The notes: a model not told the origin generated them from the letters alone. Shown: positions 18,033 through 27,887, counted from the first letter of the stretch. The stretch: DNA of 64,000 nt from Burkholderiaceae bacterium (GCA_030695205.1 JAUYTN010000033.1:248001-312000); one strand, 5' to 3'. Program-made: numbers and translations.

Positions 18033-18345
18033 GCTTATATATATAGCTAACTATTGTTATACATCAAGCGATAAGAGGCTTTTTCGTTGATATTTTTCGG
18101 TCAGGCATGGGCTGCTGTGCAGTCGCGGGCTGAGGGCAACGCACGGGGTAGCCCACTGACCAGTGCGGCGGCAAGCAGCGCAGGACGGGTGGCCAGGGCG
18201 CGACCCTCGATTTCGCTCCAACTCGGCGGCAGACAGACCCAACGTCCACAGCTGCCGATTCAACCTGACCAAGCACGAACAGGCTAAAGCATCAAAAAAT
18301 TCAGCCACCAACAATACCCATGCGGCTTGCCTCCATACCCGCCCC
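18033..18345. other. Intergenic region between the response regulator and emrE
   Basis: A 313-base gap between convergent genes. The first 60 bases are an AT-rich element copy (18041-18095). The remainder has ordinary GC content; short open frames on both strands show no recognisable protein or ribosome-binding site. No clear terminator hairpin with a T-run is visible. Confidence 0.5.
18041..18095 (+). repeat. AT-rich mini-element, copy after the response regulator (core 18049-18079)
   Basis: atatagct, 16 nt (aactattgttatacat), caagcga, taagaggc, then tttttcgttgata. The right half closely matches the cinA copy (taagcacg tttttggttgata). Intergenic, 8 bases after a stop codon. Confidence 0.7.
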
Positions 18346-18678
18346 TCAGTGCCCGCCCGACTTGGAGAACACATTCAGCACCACCACGCCCGCCAGGATC
18401 AGGCCCATGCCGATGAAGCCTGCGGTGTCGATGGTCTGCCCGTACAGCCACCAGGCGGCCAGGGTGATGAGCACAATGCCCAGACCCGACCACACCGCGT
18501 AGGTGATGCCCACTGGAATGCTGCGCAGCACCAGCGACAGGCAGTAAAACGAAATGCCGTAGCCCACCACCACCAGCACCGAGGGCCACAGGCGGCTGAA
18601 ACCGTCGCTGGCTTTCAGGGCGCTGGTGCCCACCACCTCGGCCACGATGGCCAGCGCCAGCAGGCCCCAGGCGTTCAA
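18346..18678 (-). CDS. emrE: Small multidrug resistance transporter EmrE
   Basis: A 110-residue SMR protein, the same length as E. coli EmrE, with four helices. The essential Glu14 is present ([13 protein letters not shown]), as are [29 protein letters not shown] and a C-terminal [14 protein letters not shown]. It exports cationic drugs in exchange for protons. There is no ATG; the start must be TTG at 18676-18678, which overlaps the stop of the upstream amidotransferase gene (TTGA) and has GAGGGTGA ahead of it. Rare TTG initiation plus overlap points to translational coupling. Confidence 0.9.
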   Translation of the reverse strand: MNAWGLLALAIVAEVVGTSALKASDGFSRLWPSVLVVVGYGISFYCLSLVLRSIPVGITYAVWSGLGIVLITLAAWWLYGQTIDTAGFIGMGLILAGVVVLNVFSKSGGH

Positions 18679-19478
18679 GCGCTCACCCTCGTCGATGCGC
18701 CACAGGCGTTGATGCCAGTTTGCGGCTCCCCATCCACAAACACCTTGAGCTCGTTGGGCTCGAAGGCCGTCCAGGCTTCGTTGTCGGTGAGTGGTGTGGT
18801 CACGATCACCGCAGCGCGGTCGCCGGGGTGGTTGAGGTCGGCAAAGTTGACCGTCCAGTCGTGGTCTTTGAGGGTGGCCTGAGCGAACGGGTGCTGGCGC
18901 ACCAGGTAGTGCAGCTTGGTGCTGCAGTGGGCCCACAGGGCTTCGCCGTTGCTGAGCAAGAAGTTGAAAGTGCCCGACGCACGCACCTGGGGCACCAGTT
19001 CGCGCAGCGTCAGGGTCAGCTCGTGCACGCTGGGCAAGGCGGCGTGGCTTTTGGCCAGCTCCTGCATCAGCCAGCAAAAGGCGCGCTCGCTGTCGGTGCT
19101 GCCCACGGGCTGAAAGTGGGTGTGCAGGTAGGGGGCGTAGTCTTTAAGGTCGCCGTTGTGGGCAAACACCCAGTGGCGACCCCACAGCTCGCGCACAAAG
19201 GGGTGGGCGTTTTCGAGGCACACAGACCCAATGGTGGCTTTGCGCACATGGGCAATGATGTTGGTGCTCTTGAGCGGATAGCGCCGAATGAACTCTGCCA
19301 TGGGGGAAACAGCGGCGCTTTGGTGGTCCACAAAGTGGCGCAGGCCGCGCCCCTCAAAAAATGCAATGCCCCAGCCATCGGCATGGTGGTCGGTGTGCCC
19401 GCCGCGCTGGCAAAAGCCGGTGAAGCTGAAGGTGGCGTCGGTGGGGGTGGCGCAATTGAGGCCGAGCAGTTGGCACAT
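18675..19478 (-). CDS. Class II glutamine amidotransferase (YafJ family)
   Basis: A 267-residue protein with the N-terminal nucleophile Cys2 ([12 protein letters not shown]), which settles the start at 19478, and the Ntn-hydrolase glutaminase landmarks [16 protein letters not shown] and FAHNGDL. It lacks the phosphoribosyltransferase or synthase domains of PurF, GlmS or AsnB. YafJ-type proteins are stand-alone glutaminase folds, some related to ergothioneine (EgtC-like) or unknown metabolism. The emrE start overlaps its stop. Confidence 0.88.
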   Translation of the reverse strand: MCQLLGLNCATPTDATFSFTGFCQRGGHTDHHADGWGIAFFEGRGLRHFVDHQSAAVSPMAEFIRRYPLKSTNIIAHVRKATIGSVCLENAHPFVRELWGRHWVFAHNGDLKDYAPYLHTHFQPVGSTDSERAFCWLMQELAKSHAALPSVHELTLTLRELVPQVRASGTFNFLLSNGEALWAHCSTKLHYLVRQHPFAQATLKDHDWTVNFADLNHPGDRAAVIVTTPLTDNEAWTAFEPNELKVFVDGEPQTGINACGASTRVSA

Positions 19479-19537
19479 GGGGGTGGGTTCTCTCAAATGG
19501 GCAGCAACTCAGGTGGGCAGCACGTCAGGACTTCACC

Positions 19538-19816
19538 TCAGGGCGGCGGCGGATCGGGTGGGTCGGCCCGGCGGGTGCGGGCGCGAATCAGCTTGGCCAA
19601 CAACACCAGCAGTGGCACGGTGTGCAACAGCAGGTCGAACACGTCCAGCGGGCGGGTAAGGGTGCCCTGGCTGAGCATGCGCCACTTTTCCAGCAGGTGG
19701 GGCTCGGGCACGATGGGCGCCACCGCCAGCCAGATGGCCAGCCCGGCCACCCACACCATGGGGGCGCGGTCAATGAGATCGCCCAGGCGCTGAAGCAGGG
19801 TGCGTGGGGGGTTCAT
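19538..19816 (-). CDS. Small membrane protein of unknown function
   Basis: A 92-residue protein with two predicted hydrophobic helices (about 19-36 and 62-78) and a Pro/Arg/Asp-rich C-terminus ending in four prolines. Its ATG overlaps the stop of the upstream cysteine-rich protein (ATGA), which supports it as a real gene. I do not recognise a family. Confidence 0.65.
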   Translation of the reverse strand: MNPPRTLLQRLGDLIDRAPMVWVAGLAIWLAVAPIVPEPHLLEKWRMLSQGTLTRPLDVFDLLLHTVPLLVLLAKLIRARTRRADPPDPPPP

Positions 19817-20070
19817 GGGGCATTCCCATCTGTGTCAGCCAGGCTGGGGCTGGCTGCGGCTTGCCGCGCACATGCCTCGCAAATGCAGGCTTTGCCCTGG
19901 GCTTGGGCAGGCACCCGTGCCAGCAGGTCCGGGGCAAACGACACCCGGGTACACCAGCATGGCCCTGCCTCGGGCACACCGGTCAGCCGGGCAAGCTCCA
20001 TGGCACAGAGGTTGGGCTGCCCGCACAGGGGGCACGCGGTTGGCGCGGGGGTGGTGGTGGTGGCAGTCAT
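19813..20070 (-). CDS. Cysteine-rich small protein
   Basis: An 85-residue protein with eight cysteines arranged as CPLCGQPNLC ... CWC ... CICEAC, likely a metal (zinc) site. The CxC (CWC) and repeated CxxC pattern matches the cysteine-rich CWC family, whose function is unknown. Start at 20070; the stop overlaps the next gene. Probably co-transcribed with the small membrane protein downstream. Confidence 0.72.
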   Translation of the reverse strand: MTATTTTPAPTACPLCGQPNLCAMELARLTGVPEAGPCWCTRVSFAPDLLARVPAQAQGKACICEACARQAAASPSLADTDGNAP

Positions 20071-20120
20071 GGCGCTACTGTAGCGAACCGGCCCGCCCAC
20101 CGGCCAGCGGGCGGCGGTGG

Positions 20121-21710
20121 TCAGACAGGAGTGACCAGCGCACTGCGCAGCATGTAAAACACCAGCGCAGAGATCAGCGCCGACGCGGGCACCGTGATGA
20201 CCCAAGCCGCTGCGATGCGCAGCAGCTGTGAGCGCTTGACCAGCTCGCGACGGTACACCTTTTTGAGGGTTTTGCGCTCGGGCTTGGAGAAGTTGGCCGG
20301 GTCCTGCTGGCGCTTGACGCGGCCTTTCAGGTCGTCCAACATCTGACCCTTTTCGGCCACGCTGGCCTCTCGGAACTCAGCCAAAAAGGCATTGAGTGCG
20401 GCCTGGTCGGCCTCCGGGTGATGGGACTTGATCTCTTCCACCAGACGGTCGTAGCGGTTTTTCAGGTACTCGCGCAAAAACCCCACCCCAAACACCGCGC
20501 CCACCGCAATGTGGGTGGAGCTGACGGGCAGGCCCATTTCACTGGCCACAATGACCGTGAGCGTGGCGGCCATGGCAATGCAGTAGGCACGGGTTTTGTC
20601 CAGCTCGGTGATTTCGGAGCCCACGGTCCGAATCACCCGGGGCCCGTACAGCGCCAGCCCCACCGAGATGCCCAAGGCACCAATGCCCATGACCCACAGC
20701 GGCACGGGCGCGTTTTTGCTGATGCCATCGGCGGTGGACGATGCCATGTCCACAATGGCAGCCAGCGGGCCCACGGCATTGGCCACGTCGTTGGAGCCAT
20801 GGGCAAAACTCAGCAGGGCCGCTGCAAAAATCAGCGGCCAGGTAAAGAGGTCGTTCACCGCCTCTTTGTTGTTGTCCATGGACTGTGCATGGTGCCTGAG
20901 CACCCGCCGCACCAGCAACCACACCGCCACCGCCACCCCCATGCCCAGCAGCATGGCCATGGGGGTGCTGACTTTCCAGAGCTTGCTCAGGCCCTTGAGC
21001 AGCAAATAGGTGGTGAAGCTCCAGCCCATCAGTGCCATGAGCCAGGGCACCACCTGGCGGGCGGCGGCCACCTTGTCGATCTGGTAGGTGATGCTGCGCT
21101 TGATCACAAACAACAGACCCGCAGCCACCAACCCACCCAGCACGGGCGAGACCACCCAGCTGGCAGCAATCTGGCCCATTTTTCCCCAGGCCACGATGCC
21201 CATGCCCGCCGCCGCCACACCGCTGCCAATGACCGCGCCCACGATGGAGTGGGTAGTGGACACCGGTGCCCCGATGGCTGTGGCCGCGTTCAACCACAGT
21301 GCAGCCGCCAGCAGCGCAGCCAGCATGACCCAAATGAAGGTTTCTTTGTTGGGAATCAGGTCGGGGTTGATGATGCCGCTGCGGATGGTGCCCACCACCT
21401 CACCCCCGGCGATGATGGCGCCCGCAGCCTCGAAAATGGCCGCAATGAACAACGCACCGCCCAGTGTGAGGGCCTTGGAGCCCACGGCCGGGCCCACGTT
21501 GTTGGCCACGTCGTTGGCCCCGATGTTGAGCGCCATGTAGCCCCCAACCACCGCCGCCGCAACGATATAGAGGCTTCCCCCATTGCCACCCCTGAGCATG
21601 GCGTAGATCATGACCCCCACCACAAACGCCACGCCCAGCCCCAGGCGGATCAGTTGCACGCCGCCTTTTTGGCCAGCTTTTTCGATGTCGTTGATGTGCT
21701 TGAATTCCAT
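20121..21710 (-). CDS. pitA: PiT-family inorganic phosphate transporter
   Basis: A 529-residue membrane protein with the duplicated PiT signature: GANDVANNVGPAVGS near residue 65 and GSNDVANAVGPLAAI near residue 320. Each is followed by an APVSTTHS/LPVSSTHI motif. It takes up phosphate with metal ions by proton symport. A cytoplasmic loop of about 90 charged residues precedes the last helix. The start at 21710 (MEFKHINDIEKAG) is typical, though the frame is open 18 codons further. Divergent from the ornithine cyclodeaminase-family gene. Confidence 0.93.
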   Translation of the reverse strand: MEFKHINDIEKAGQKGGVQLIRLGLGVAFVVGVMIYAMLRGGNGGSLYIVAAAVVGGYMALNIGANDVANNVGPAVGSKALTLGGALFIAAIFEAAGAIIAGGEVVGTIRSGIINPDLIPNKETFIWVMLAALLAAALWLNAATAIGAPVSTTHSIVGAVIGSGVAAAGMGIVAWGKMGQIAASWVVSPVLGGLVAAGLLFVIKRSITYQIDKVAAARQVVPWLMALMGWSFTTYLLLKGLSKLWKVSTPMAMLLGMGVAVAVWLLVRRVLRHHAQSMDNNKEAVNDLFTWPLIFAAALLSFAHGSNDVANAVGPLAAIVDMASSTADGISKNAPVPLWVMGIGALGISVGLALYGPRVIRTVGSEITELDKTRAYCIAMAATLTVIVASEMGLPVSSTHIAVGAVFGVGFLREYLKNRYDRLVEEIKSHHPEADQAALNAFLAEFREASVAEKGQMLDDLKGRVKRQQDPANFSKPERKTLKKVYRRELVKRSQLLRIAAAWVITVPASALISALVFYMLRSALVTPV

Positions 21711-21784
21711 AAGGGGGGCTTGGTTGGGGGTGGTAGAACGCGGGGCCATTACCATGGCCTTCATGACTGGATTGTTTCAGATTT

Positions 21785-22720
21785 ATGACCATTTCTTTGC
21801 ACGCCACAACTGACCCCGCCCTGTACACGGCAGGCCTGCTGCCCTACCCGGCACTGGCACGCGCCGTGGCAGAACTGCTGGCCGACGCATCGGTCACCGT
21901 GCCCGCCCGGCAGGTGCTGCCCCTGCCCGGTGGTGGCAGCCTGTTTGTGATGCCTGCCCACGACGAGCAGGTCGCCATGACCAAGCTCATCACCTACACC
22001 CCCGGCAACGCCGCTCGCGGGCTGCCCAGCATCCAGGGCGACGTGCTGGTGCTGGACGTGGCCACAGGCACCCGCCAGCTGCTGCTGGACGGCCCCACGG
22101 TCACCGCCCGCCGCACGGCGGCTGTGTCGCTGCTGGCGGCGCAGCACCTGGCCACCACCACAGAAGGCCCACTGCTGGTGGTGGGTGCGGGTGTGCAAGG
22201 CCGCTCGCACCTAGAGGCCTTTGCCGGAGGCCTGGGTGTGCGCGAGGTGTGGGTGGCCTCGCGCCGGAGCACCAGTGCCGAGGCCCTGGCGGCGCATGCC
22301 AGGCACCTGGGCCTGCGCGCCCGTGTGGTGACCGATGCCAACGCAGCCCTGCCCCATTGCCCGCTGGTGGTCACCTGCACGCCCGCCAGCGAGGTGGTGC
22401 TGAGTGCCTTGCCTGGCTCCGGCCAGTTCATCGCGGCGGTGGGGGCTTTCACCCCCCGCATGGTGGAGCTGTCGGCACCGCTGTGCCGCCATGTGGCCAA
22501 GCACGGCACGGTGGTGGTGGACACCGCCGATGCCGCCCATGAAGCAGGCGACCTGCTGCAAGCCGGCCTGGACGTGGCCCAGCTGCCCACACTGGCCCAG
22601 GCGCTGAATTGGGGACCGGGGGCAATGCGCCCCGCTGGGCCAGTGCTGTTCAAAAGCTGCGGGTGGGCCGGGTGGGACTTGGCCGCAGCCCGCCTGGCCC
22701 TCGGCCAGGCCAGCCGCTGA
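21785..22720 (+). CDS. Ornithine cyclodeaminase / mu-crystallin family protein
   Basis: A 311-residue NAD(P)-dependent enzyme with the Rossmann motif VVGAGVQGRSHLEAF near residue 138, AMTKLITYTPGN, the catalytic-type Asp in VVVDTADAA, and VTARRTAAVSLLAA. Family members include ornithine cyclodeaminase, alanine dehydrogenase and delta-1-piperideine-2-carboxylate or pyrroline-2-carboxylate reductases. The exact substrate cannot be settled; the reductase branch is plausible for a stand-alone gene. It is followed after 9 bases by a SulP transporter. Confidence 0.88.
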   Translation: MTISLHATTDPALYTAGLLPYPALARAVAELLADASVTVPARQVLPLPGGGSLFVMPAHDEQVAMTKLITYTPGNAARGLPSIQGDVLVLDVATGTRQLLLDGPTVTARRTAAVSLLAAQHLATTTEGPLLVVGAGVQGRSHLEAFAGGLGVREVWVASRRSTSAEALAAHARHLGLRARVVTDANAALPHCPLVVTCTPASEVVLSALPGSGQFIAAVGAFTPRMVELSAPLCRHVAKHGTVVVDTADAAHEAGDLLQAGLDVAQLPTLAQALNWGPGAMRPAGPVLFKSCGWAGWDLAAARLALGQASR

Positions 22721-22729
22721 GGGCGTCCC

Positions 22730-24430
22730 GTGGCCAAGCCCCGTTTGCGCCCCGCCCCCCGCTGGCAACTGCCCCTGCTGACCCAGCTGCAAGACAGCAC
22801 CCCCCACACCCTCAAGCGCGATGTGGTAGCCGGGCTGACGGTGTGCGTGGTCATGATTCCGTCGGTCATTGCCTACGCCGAACTGCTGCACCTGCCGCCG
22901 GTGGCAGGTTTGTACAGCGCACTGGCGGCCTGTGTGGCGTATGCGCTGTGTGCCAGTTCGCGCCAGGTGGTGGCCGGGCCCGATGCGGCCATTGGCCTGC
23001 TGGCGGGCACCGCCATCCTGCCCCTGGCGGGTGGCGACCCGGTGCGCACCGCCATGCTGGCGGCCGAGTTGGCTGCGCTGTCGGCGCTGGTGCTGCTGCT
23101 GGCGGCGCGGCTGAACCTGGGGGCCATTGCAGACCTGCTGTCGCGCCCGGTGCTCATTGGCTACCTCAACGGGGCGTCTCTCATTCTGGTGTCCACCCAA
23201 CTGGGCAAACTGTTTGGGCTGCCCTTGGGAGGAGAGGAGTTCTTTCCGACCTGGCGGGCGCTGTGGGAGAGCTGGCCCGCCACCCACCTGCCCACCCTGC
23301 TGATTGGCCTGGCACTGATTGCCACTCTGGTGGCGCTGGACCGGTGGTGGCCACGGGTGCCCGCTGCACTGGCGGTATCGGCCCTGGCGGTTGCAGCTGC
23401 CTGGCTGCTTGGCCTGCCCGATATGGGCGTGGCCATGGTGGAGCCCGTGCCCGGTGGCCTGCCCCTGCCGTCGTGGCCCGAGGTGTGGTTGTCCGACATA
23501 CAGGCGCTGGCCCCAGCGGCCATGGCCATCGCGTTTCTGGCGTTTTCAGATGGCATCGTACTGGCCCAGACCTTTGCCGACAAACACCACCGCGAATTCG
23601 ACGCCAACCAGGAGCTGGTGGCACTCGGCGCTTCCAACGCGGCGGCGGCGCTGCTGCAGGGCTTTCCGGTGTCGGCCAGCCAGTCGCGCACCTCGGTGGT
23701 GGACGCGGCCGGTGGGCAAACCCAGGTGGCGCAACTGGTGGCGGCAGCGGGTTTGCTGCTGTTTTTGCTGGTGGCCTCCGACCTGGTGGCCATGCTGCCC
23801 AAGGTGGCACTGGGGGCCATCCTGATCGTCACGGCGCTGAGCATGGTGGAGGTGGCCTCGCTGTCTGCGCTGTACCGCATTGACCGGCGGGACTTCTGGC
23901 TGGCGCTGGCAGTGATGCTCTCGATTCTGGTGGCAGGCGTGGTACCGGGCATTCTGCTGGGCATGCTGCTGTCGCTCATTGGGGTCCTGGTGGAGATTTC
24001 CCGCCCGCGTGATGCGGTGCTCAGCCGCCGGGACAGCGACGGCAAGTTCCACGATGTGGAGCCCAACGCACCCAACGCCCACACCGTGCCCGGCCTGATG
24101 GTGTACCGGTTGTATGCACCTCTCATTTTTGCCAATGCGCGCTTTGTGGTGAACCGCCTGCGCACCCTGACCGATGCTGCCGCCCCCCCGCTGCAGTGGC
24201 TGGTGATTGACGCGCAGGCCATCACCGACATGGACATGACGGCCGCGCAGCGCTTTGCCAGCCTGTGCCGGGAGCTGGCCATGCGCGGCATCGTGGTCAA
24301 GATTGCCGACGCTCCTCGCCCATTCCGCGAGGAGCTGCACAAAGTGGGGGTGGTGGCTGAGCTGGGCGAGCAGCCGTTTTATGTGTCGGTCAAAACCGCG
24401 GTGGAGGCCTTCGAGAGCCAACAGGCCTGA
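22730..24430 (+). CDS. SulP-family anion transporter with STAS domain
   Basis: A 566-residue transporter. The N-terminal membrane domain has 10 or more helices and the SulP pattern LKRDVVAGLTVCVVMIPSVIAYAELL ... GLYSALAACVAYALCASSRQVVAGPDAA. A C-terminal STAS domain (about residues 440-560; WLVIDAQAITDMDMTAAQRF) follows. SulP proteins carry sulfate, bicarbonate or dicarboxylates; the substrate is not readable here. The start is GTG at 22730, 9 bases after the upstream gene; no ATG fits the conserved N-terminus. Confidence 0.92.
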   Translation: MAKPRLRPAPRWQLPLLTQLQDSTPHTLKRDVVAGLTVCVVMIPSVIAYAELLHLPPVAGLYSALAACVAYALCASSRQVVAGPDAAIGLLAGTAILPLAGGDPVRTAMLAAELAALSALVLLLAARLNLGAIADLLSRPVLIGYLNGASLILVSTQLGKLFGLPLGGEEFFPTWRALWESWPATHLPTLLIGLALIATLVALDRWWPRVPAALAVSALAVAAAWLLGLPDMGVAMVEPVPGGLPLPSWPEVWLSDIQALAPAAMAIAFLAFSDGIVLAQTFADKHHREFDANQELVALGASNAAAALLQGFPVSASQSRTSVVDAAGGQTQVAQLVAAAGLLLFLLVASDLVAMLPKVALGAILIVTALSMVEVASLSALYRIDRRDFWLALAVMLSILVAGVVPGILLGMLLSLIGVLVEISRPRDAVLSRRDSDGKFHDVEPNAPNAHTVPGLMVYRLYAPLIFANARFVVNRLRTLTDAAAPPLQWLVIDAQAITDMDMTAAQRFASLCRELAMRGIVVKIADAPRPFREELHKVGVVAELGEQPFYVSVKTAVEAFESQQA

Positions 24431-24455
24431 GCCCCCTCAGCTTGGCCCCCTGCCA

Positions 24456-27400
24456 TCAGTCACTGGCATCCAGCAGGTGCTGGAGGGTGGCCACCAGCTG
24501 GTCTCCCAAATCGGCCAGCCGGTGGAGGATGGCCTGCACATCGGCCTGGGTACCTGTTTGGCGGGTATGCAACACCTCAGCCGCCAGGGCATGAATCTGC
24601 GCATGCAAGGCATTGAGGCGGGCAAACGCAGCGCGGTGCCCGTGGCGCGCCTCGCACTCGGCCTGCATCAGCCAGCGGCCCATGGGTCGTTCCTGAAAAT
24701 GCAGAGGTGGTGGCGCATCGCGCTGACCCATGGCCATGGCACGCAGCTGCGCCGCCCAGGCCCGGTGCTCCACCATGGCGGTCAGCAGTGGCAGGTCCTC
24801 GCGGTGGGCCCGCGCCACATGGGCCCAGGCCGGGTCGGTGCGCCAGCTGGCCACCCACGCGGGCATGTCCTCAGGGGGCATGGGCCTGGCGATGGCATAG
24901 CCCTGCGCCCAGTCACATCCGAGTCGCAGCAGCATTTCGCCATGAGCGGTGGTTTCCACCCCTTCGGCCAGTGCCTGGGTGCGAAAGGCGCGGGCCAGGC
25001 CCAGCACGCCCTCCAAAATGGCGAGGTCTTCGGTGTCATCGAGCATGCCACGCACAAAGCTCTGATCAATTTTGAGCAGCGAGGCAGGCAGACGGCGCAG
25101 GTAGGTCAGCGACGAGTAACCGGTGCCGAAGTCGTCAATTGCAAACCCTACACCCAGCTCCCGGCAGCGGTTCATCACGCTTGACACAGCGTCCAGATCA
25201 TCCAGCGCGCTGGTTTCGAGCACTTCCAGCTCCAGATCGCCCGGCATCACGCTGGGGTGCCGACCCAGGTGCTGGCGCAGACCATGGAAAAACTCGAGGT
25301 GCTGCAGGTGGCGGGCGTCGATGTTGATGCTGACCGGCAGGTGCACGCCCTGAGCCTTCCAGGCCCCCACCTGGACAATGGCGGTTTCCATCACCCATTC
25401 GCCCAGGTCAATGGCCAGTGGGTCTTTGTGCAAGGCGGGCAAAAACTCGGCCGGGCGCAGCAGGCCGCGTGTGGGGTGCTGCCAGCGAATGAGGGCCTCG
25501 GCACCCACCACCTGACCAGTTCGCATGTTGACCTTGGGCTGGAAGTGCAGCACAAACTCCCGGCGCTGCAAGGCCTGGCGAATCTGGGTCAGGGTCTCAT
25601 GGCGGCCACGGATATGGCGGTCTTGCTCGGCATCGAACACCTGGTAGCGGTTTTTGCCCATCAGCTTGGCCTGGTACATGGCCTGGTCGGCCTGGCGCAT
25701 CAGCTGCTCGGCATCCATCTCGTAGGCCTGCGGGTAAAAGACCACACCCACACTGGCCGACACCTCCAGGGTGTGCCCATGCCACCCAAAGGGCTGGCTG
25801 GCAGCGGCCAGCAAGCGATCCAGCACCGGCACCGCCGCCTGGTGCTCGCCCAGATCGGGGAGCACCGCCACAAACTCGTCGCCCCCCAGGCGGGCCAGCG
25901 TATCGCCCTCACGCAAGCAGGTTTTCATGCGGTGTGACAGCTCAATGAGCAATTGGTCGCCAGCGTCGTGCCCATGGTTGTCGTTGACGGACTTGAACCC
26001 ATCCAGATCCAGAAAAACCAACGCCAGCAACTGGGCTCGGCGCACTGTCTGGAGCATCGCCTGCCGCAGCCGGTCGGCCAGCAGCACCCGATTGGGCAGT
26101 CCGGTCAGGCCGTCGTAGTGGGCGATGCGGTCCAGCCGCTCTTCGTGCTCTTTTTGCAGCGAAATGTCGGAAAACAGCGCCACGTAGCGCAACACCGCAC
26201 CGTCGGGGCCACGCACAGCGGTGATGGTGAGCATCTCCACATACACCTCGCCGGACTTGCGGCGGTTCCAGATTTCGCCCGTCCAGCGGCCCTGGGTGTC
26301 CAGGGTTTTCCACATTTGCTGGTAAAAGGTCAGGCCCTGGCGGCCCGAGCTGAGCACACTGGCGTTGCGCCCCAGCACCTCGCCACGGGCGTAGCCGGTG
26401 ATGCGGGTGAAGGCATCGTTCACGTCGATGATGTCCCCGCCCGGGCTGGTGATCATGATGCCCTCGTTGGCATGGGTGAACACGCTGGCAGCCAGTTGCA
26501 GCCGCTGTTGGGTGTCGCGTTGCTCGGTCACATCGGTGACGACGCTGCTGAAATGCTGCAACACGCCATCGTTGTCATACACCGCGTTGATGGTCAGCTC
26601 GGCGGTGTACAGGTGGCCAAGCTTGTGCCGGTTGATGATTTCGCCCCGCCAGTGCCCTTGGTCAAGCAGCGTGGTGTACAGCGCCTGGAAAAACTCGGGC
26701 GGGTGCAGGCCCGATGACATGAACCTGGCGTTTTGCCCCAACACCTCCGCGACGGTGTAGCCCGTGACGCGCTCAAGCGCTGCGTTGGCAGACAGCACAC
26801 AGGCGTTGGCATCGGTCACCACAATGGCGTCGCTGCTGCTCTCGAACACCGATGCGGCTAGGCGCTGCTGCTCGTCCAGCTCGGCCTGTTTAGCCACCAG
26901 ACGGCGGTGGCGGCGCCACATGGCCACAGACAGTGTGAGCAGGGCCAGCAGCACCGGCACCATGACCGCGACCCAGCGCTGGACCTGCTGGCGCCAGGGC
27001 GCCAGCACCGCATCCTCTTGCAGGTGCACCGCCACCACCATCGGAAAGCGCTCGGACACCCGAAAGGCACTCAGCACGGCGGTGCCATCGGACAGCCGGT
27101 GATGGTAGTGGCCGGCCTCGGGCTGGGGTGGCTGCCAGCTCAGCGGCCCAGCTGCCGCCGATGCCCCAGGCTCATCGGCGCTGTGGGAGGACACCAGCAA
27201 CACGTCGTCAAACCGCAGCCACTGCACAAAACCGTGTGCCTCGGGCACCATGGCCAGGCCTTCGTTGATGAAGTGGTCAGGGTTCAAGGCCACCAGCAGC
27301 CAGAAGTCGCCCTGGCCCGATGCCAGCTTGCGCAGCACCGGGATGAAATAGCGATCGGCGGGCGACAGTATCAAAGACGGCGGCCCCGCCCAGGAGTGGG

Positions 27401-27887
27401 AAATATCCCGCCCGACCTGGGGACGGCCCACCTGGATGACCTCAGCCTGGGAATCGACCACCGGAAAAAACCCCATGACGCTGAGGCGAACACCCAGGTT
27501 TTCGGGGTTGCTGCTGGCGAGGACCACGCCCCTGGCATCGACCACCGACATCGAGCGCAGGTAGGGCACCGGGCGCAGCAGCTGGCGCAGGGTATCGCCG
27601 GTGCTTTGGTTGCGCAAGGACTGGCCATCGGCCACATCCAGGCTGATGGCGGTTTGCTCGATGGCCTGGAGCGACTGGGTCAGGCTGCCCTCCAGGTGGC
27701 GCGCGTGGACAACGGCACGCTCGGTTCCCTGGCTCAGCGACGCGGCCCTGAGCGTCCACAAGGTACCCCCCAAGGCGGTCAACCAGCCCACGGCCAGCAC
27801 CGCAAGCGCCAGCCCCAGGGTGGAGCCGCGCCAATGCCACCAGTGTGCCCGCGCCGCGTTCATGGGTCGGTCGCCGGGTGTGGTCAC
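24456..27887 (-). CDS. Membrane PAS-GGDEF-EAL protein with CZB-like C-terminal tail
   Basis: A 1143-residue bifunctional c-di-GMP enzyme. Order: TM1 (about 21-45), periplasmic sensor of dCache size (50-300), TM2 (303-322), two PAS domains (about 345-455 and 465-580), GGDEF (intact RLGGDEFVAV near 668), EAL (AEALIRWQHP near 796, DDFGTGYSS, KIDQSFVR) and a 110-residue helical tail. Both catalytic motifs are intact, so synthesis and breakdown are both possible. The tail resembles the chemoreceptor zinc-binding (CZB) domain: His1041, GRWL at 1070, and HxxxH at 1095/1099, but the usual Cys is Arg1067. Its start overlaps the stop of the solute-binding protein gene. Confidence 0.92.
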   Translation of the reverse strand: MTTPGDRPMNAARAHWWHWRGSTLGLALAVLAVGWLTALGGTLWTLRAASLSQGTERAVVHARHLEGSLTQSLQAIEQTAISLDVADGQSLRNQSTGDTLRQLLRPVPYLRSMSVVDARGVVLASSNPENLGVRLSVMGFFPVVDSQAEVIQVGRPQVGRDISHSWAGPPSLILSPADRYFIPVLRKLASGQGDFWLLVALNPDHFINEGLAMVPEAHGFVQWLRFDDVLLVSSHSADEPGASAAAGPLSWQPPQPEAGHYHHRLSDGTAVLSAFRVSERFPMVVAVHLQEDAVLAPWRQQVQRWVAVMVPVLLALLTLSVAMWRRHRRLVAKQAELDEQQRLAASVFESSSDAIVVTDANACVLSANAALERVTGYTVAEVLGQNARFMSSGLHPPEFFQALYTTLLDQGHWRGEIINRHKLGHLYTAELTINAVYDNDGVLQHFSSVVTDVTEQRDTQQRLQLAASVFTHANEGIMITSPGGDIIDVNDAFTRITGYARGEVLGRNASVLSSGRQGLTFYQQMWKTLDTQGRWTGEIWNRRKSGEVYVEMLTITAVRGPDGAVLRYVALFSDISLQKEHEERLDRIAHYDGLTGLPNRVLLADRLRQAMLQTVRRAQLLALVFLDLDGFKSVNDNHGHDAGDQLLIELSHRMKTCLREGDTLARLGGDEFVAVLPDLGEHQAAVPVLDRLLAAASQPFGWHGHTLEVSASVGVVFYPQAYEMDAEQLMRQADQAMYQAKLMGKNRYQVFDAEQDRHIRGRHETLTQIRQALQRREFVLHFQPKVNMRTGQVVGAEALIRWQHPTRGLLRPAEFLPALHKDPLAIDLGEWVMETAIVQVGAWKAQGVHLPVSINIDARHLQHLEFFHGLRQHLGRHPSVMPGDLELEVLETSALDDLDAVSSVMNRCRELGVGFAIDDFGTGYSSLTYLRRLPASLLKIDQSFVRGMLDDTEDLAILEGVLGLARAFRTQALAEGVETTAHGEMLLRLGCDWAQGYAIARPMPPEDMPAWVASWRTDPAWAHVARAHREDLPLLTAMVEHRAWAAQLRAMAMGQRDAPPPLHFQERPMGRWLMQAECEARHGHRAAFARLNALHAQIHALAAEVLHTRQTGTQADVQAILHRLADLGDQLVATLQHLLDASD

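Noticed and set aside
18057..18374. A 105-codon minus-strand open frame after emrE
   Set aside because: It covers an AT-rich element and part of emrE, lacks a ribosome-binding site and resembles no protein.
20418..21788. A 456-codon open frame opposite the PiT transporter
   Set aside because: No family similarity and His-rich antisense composition.
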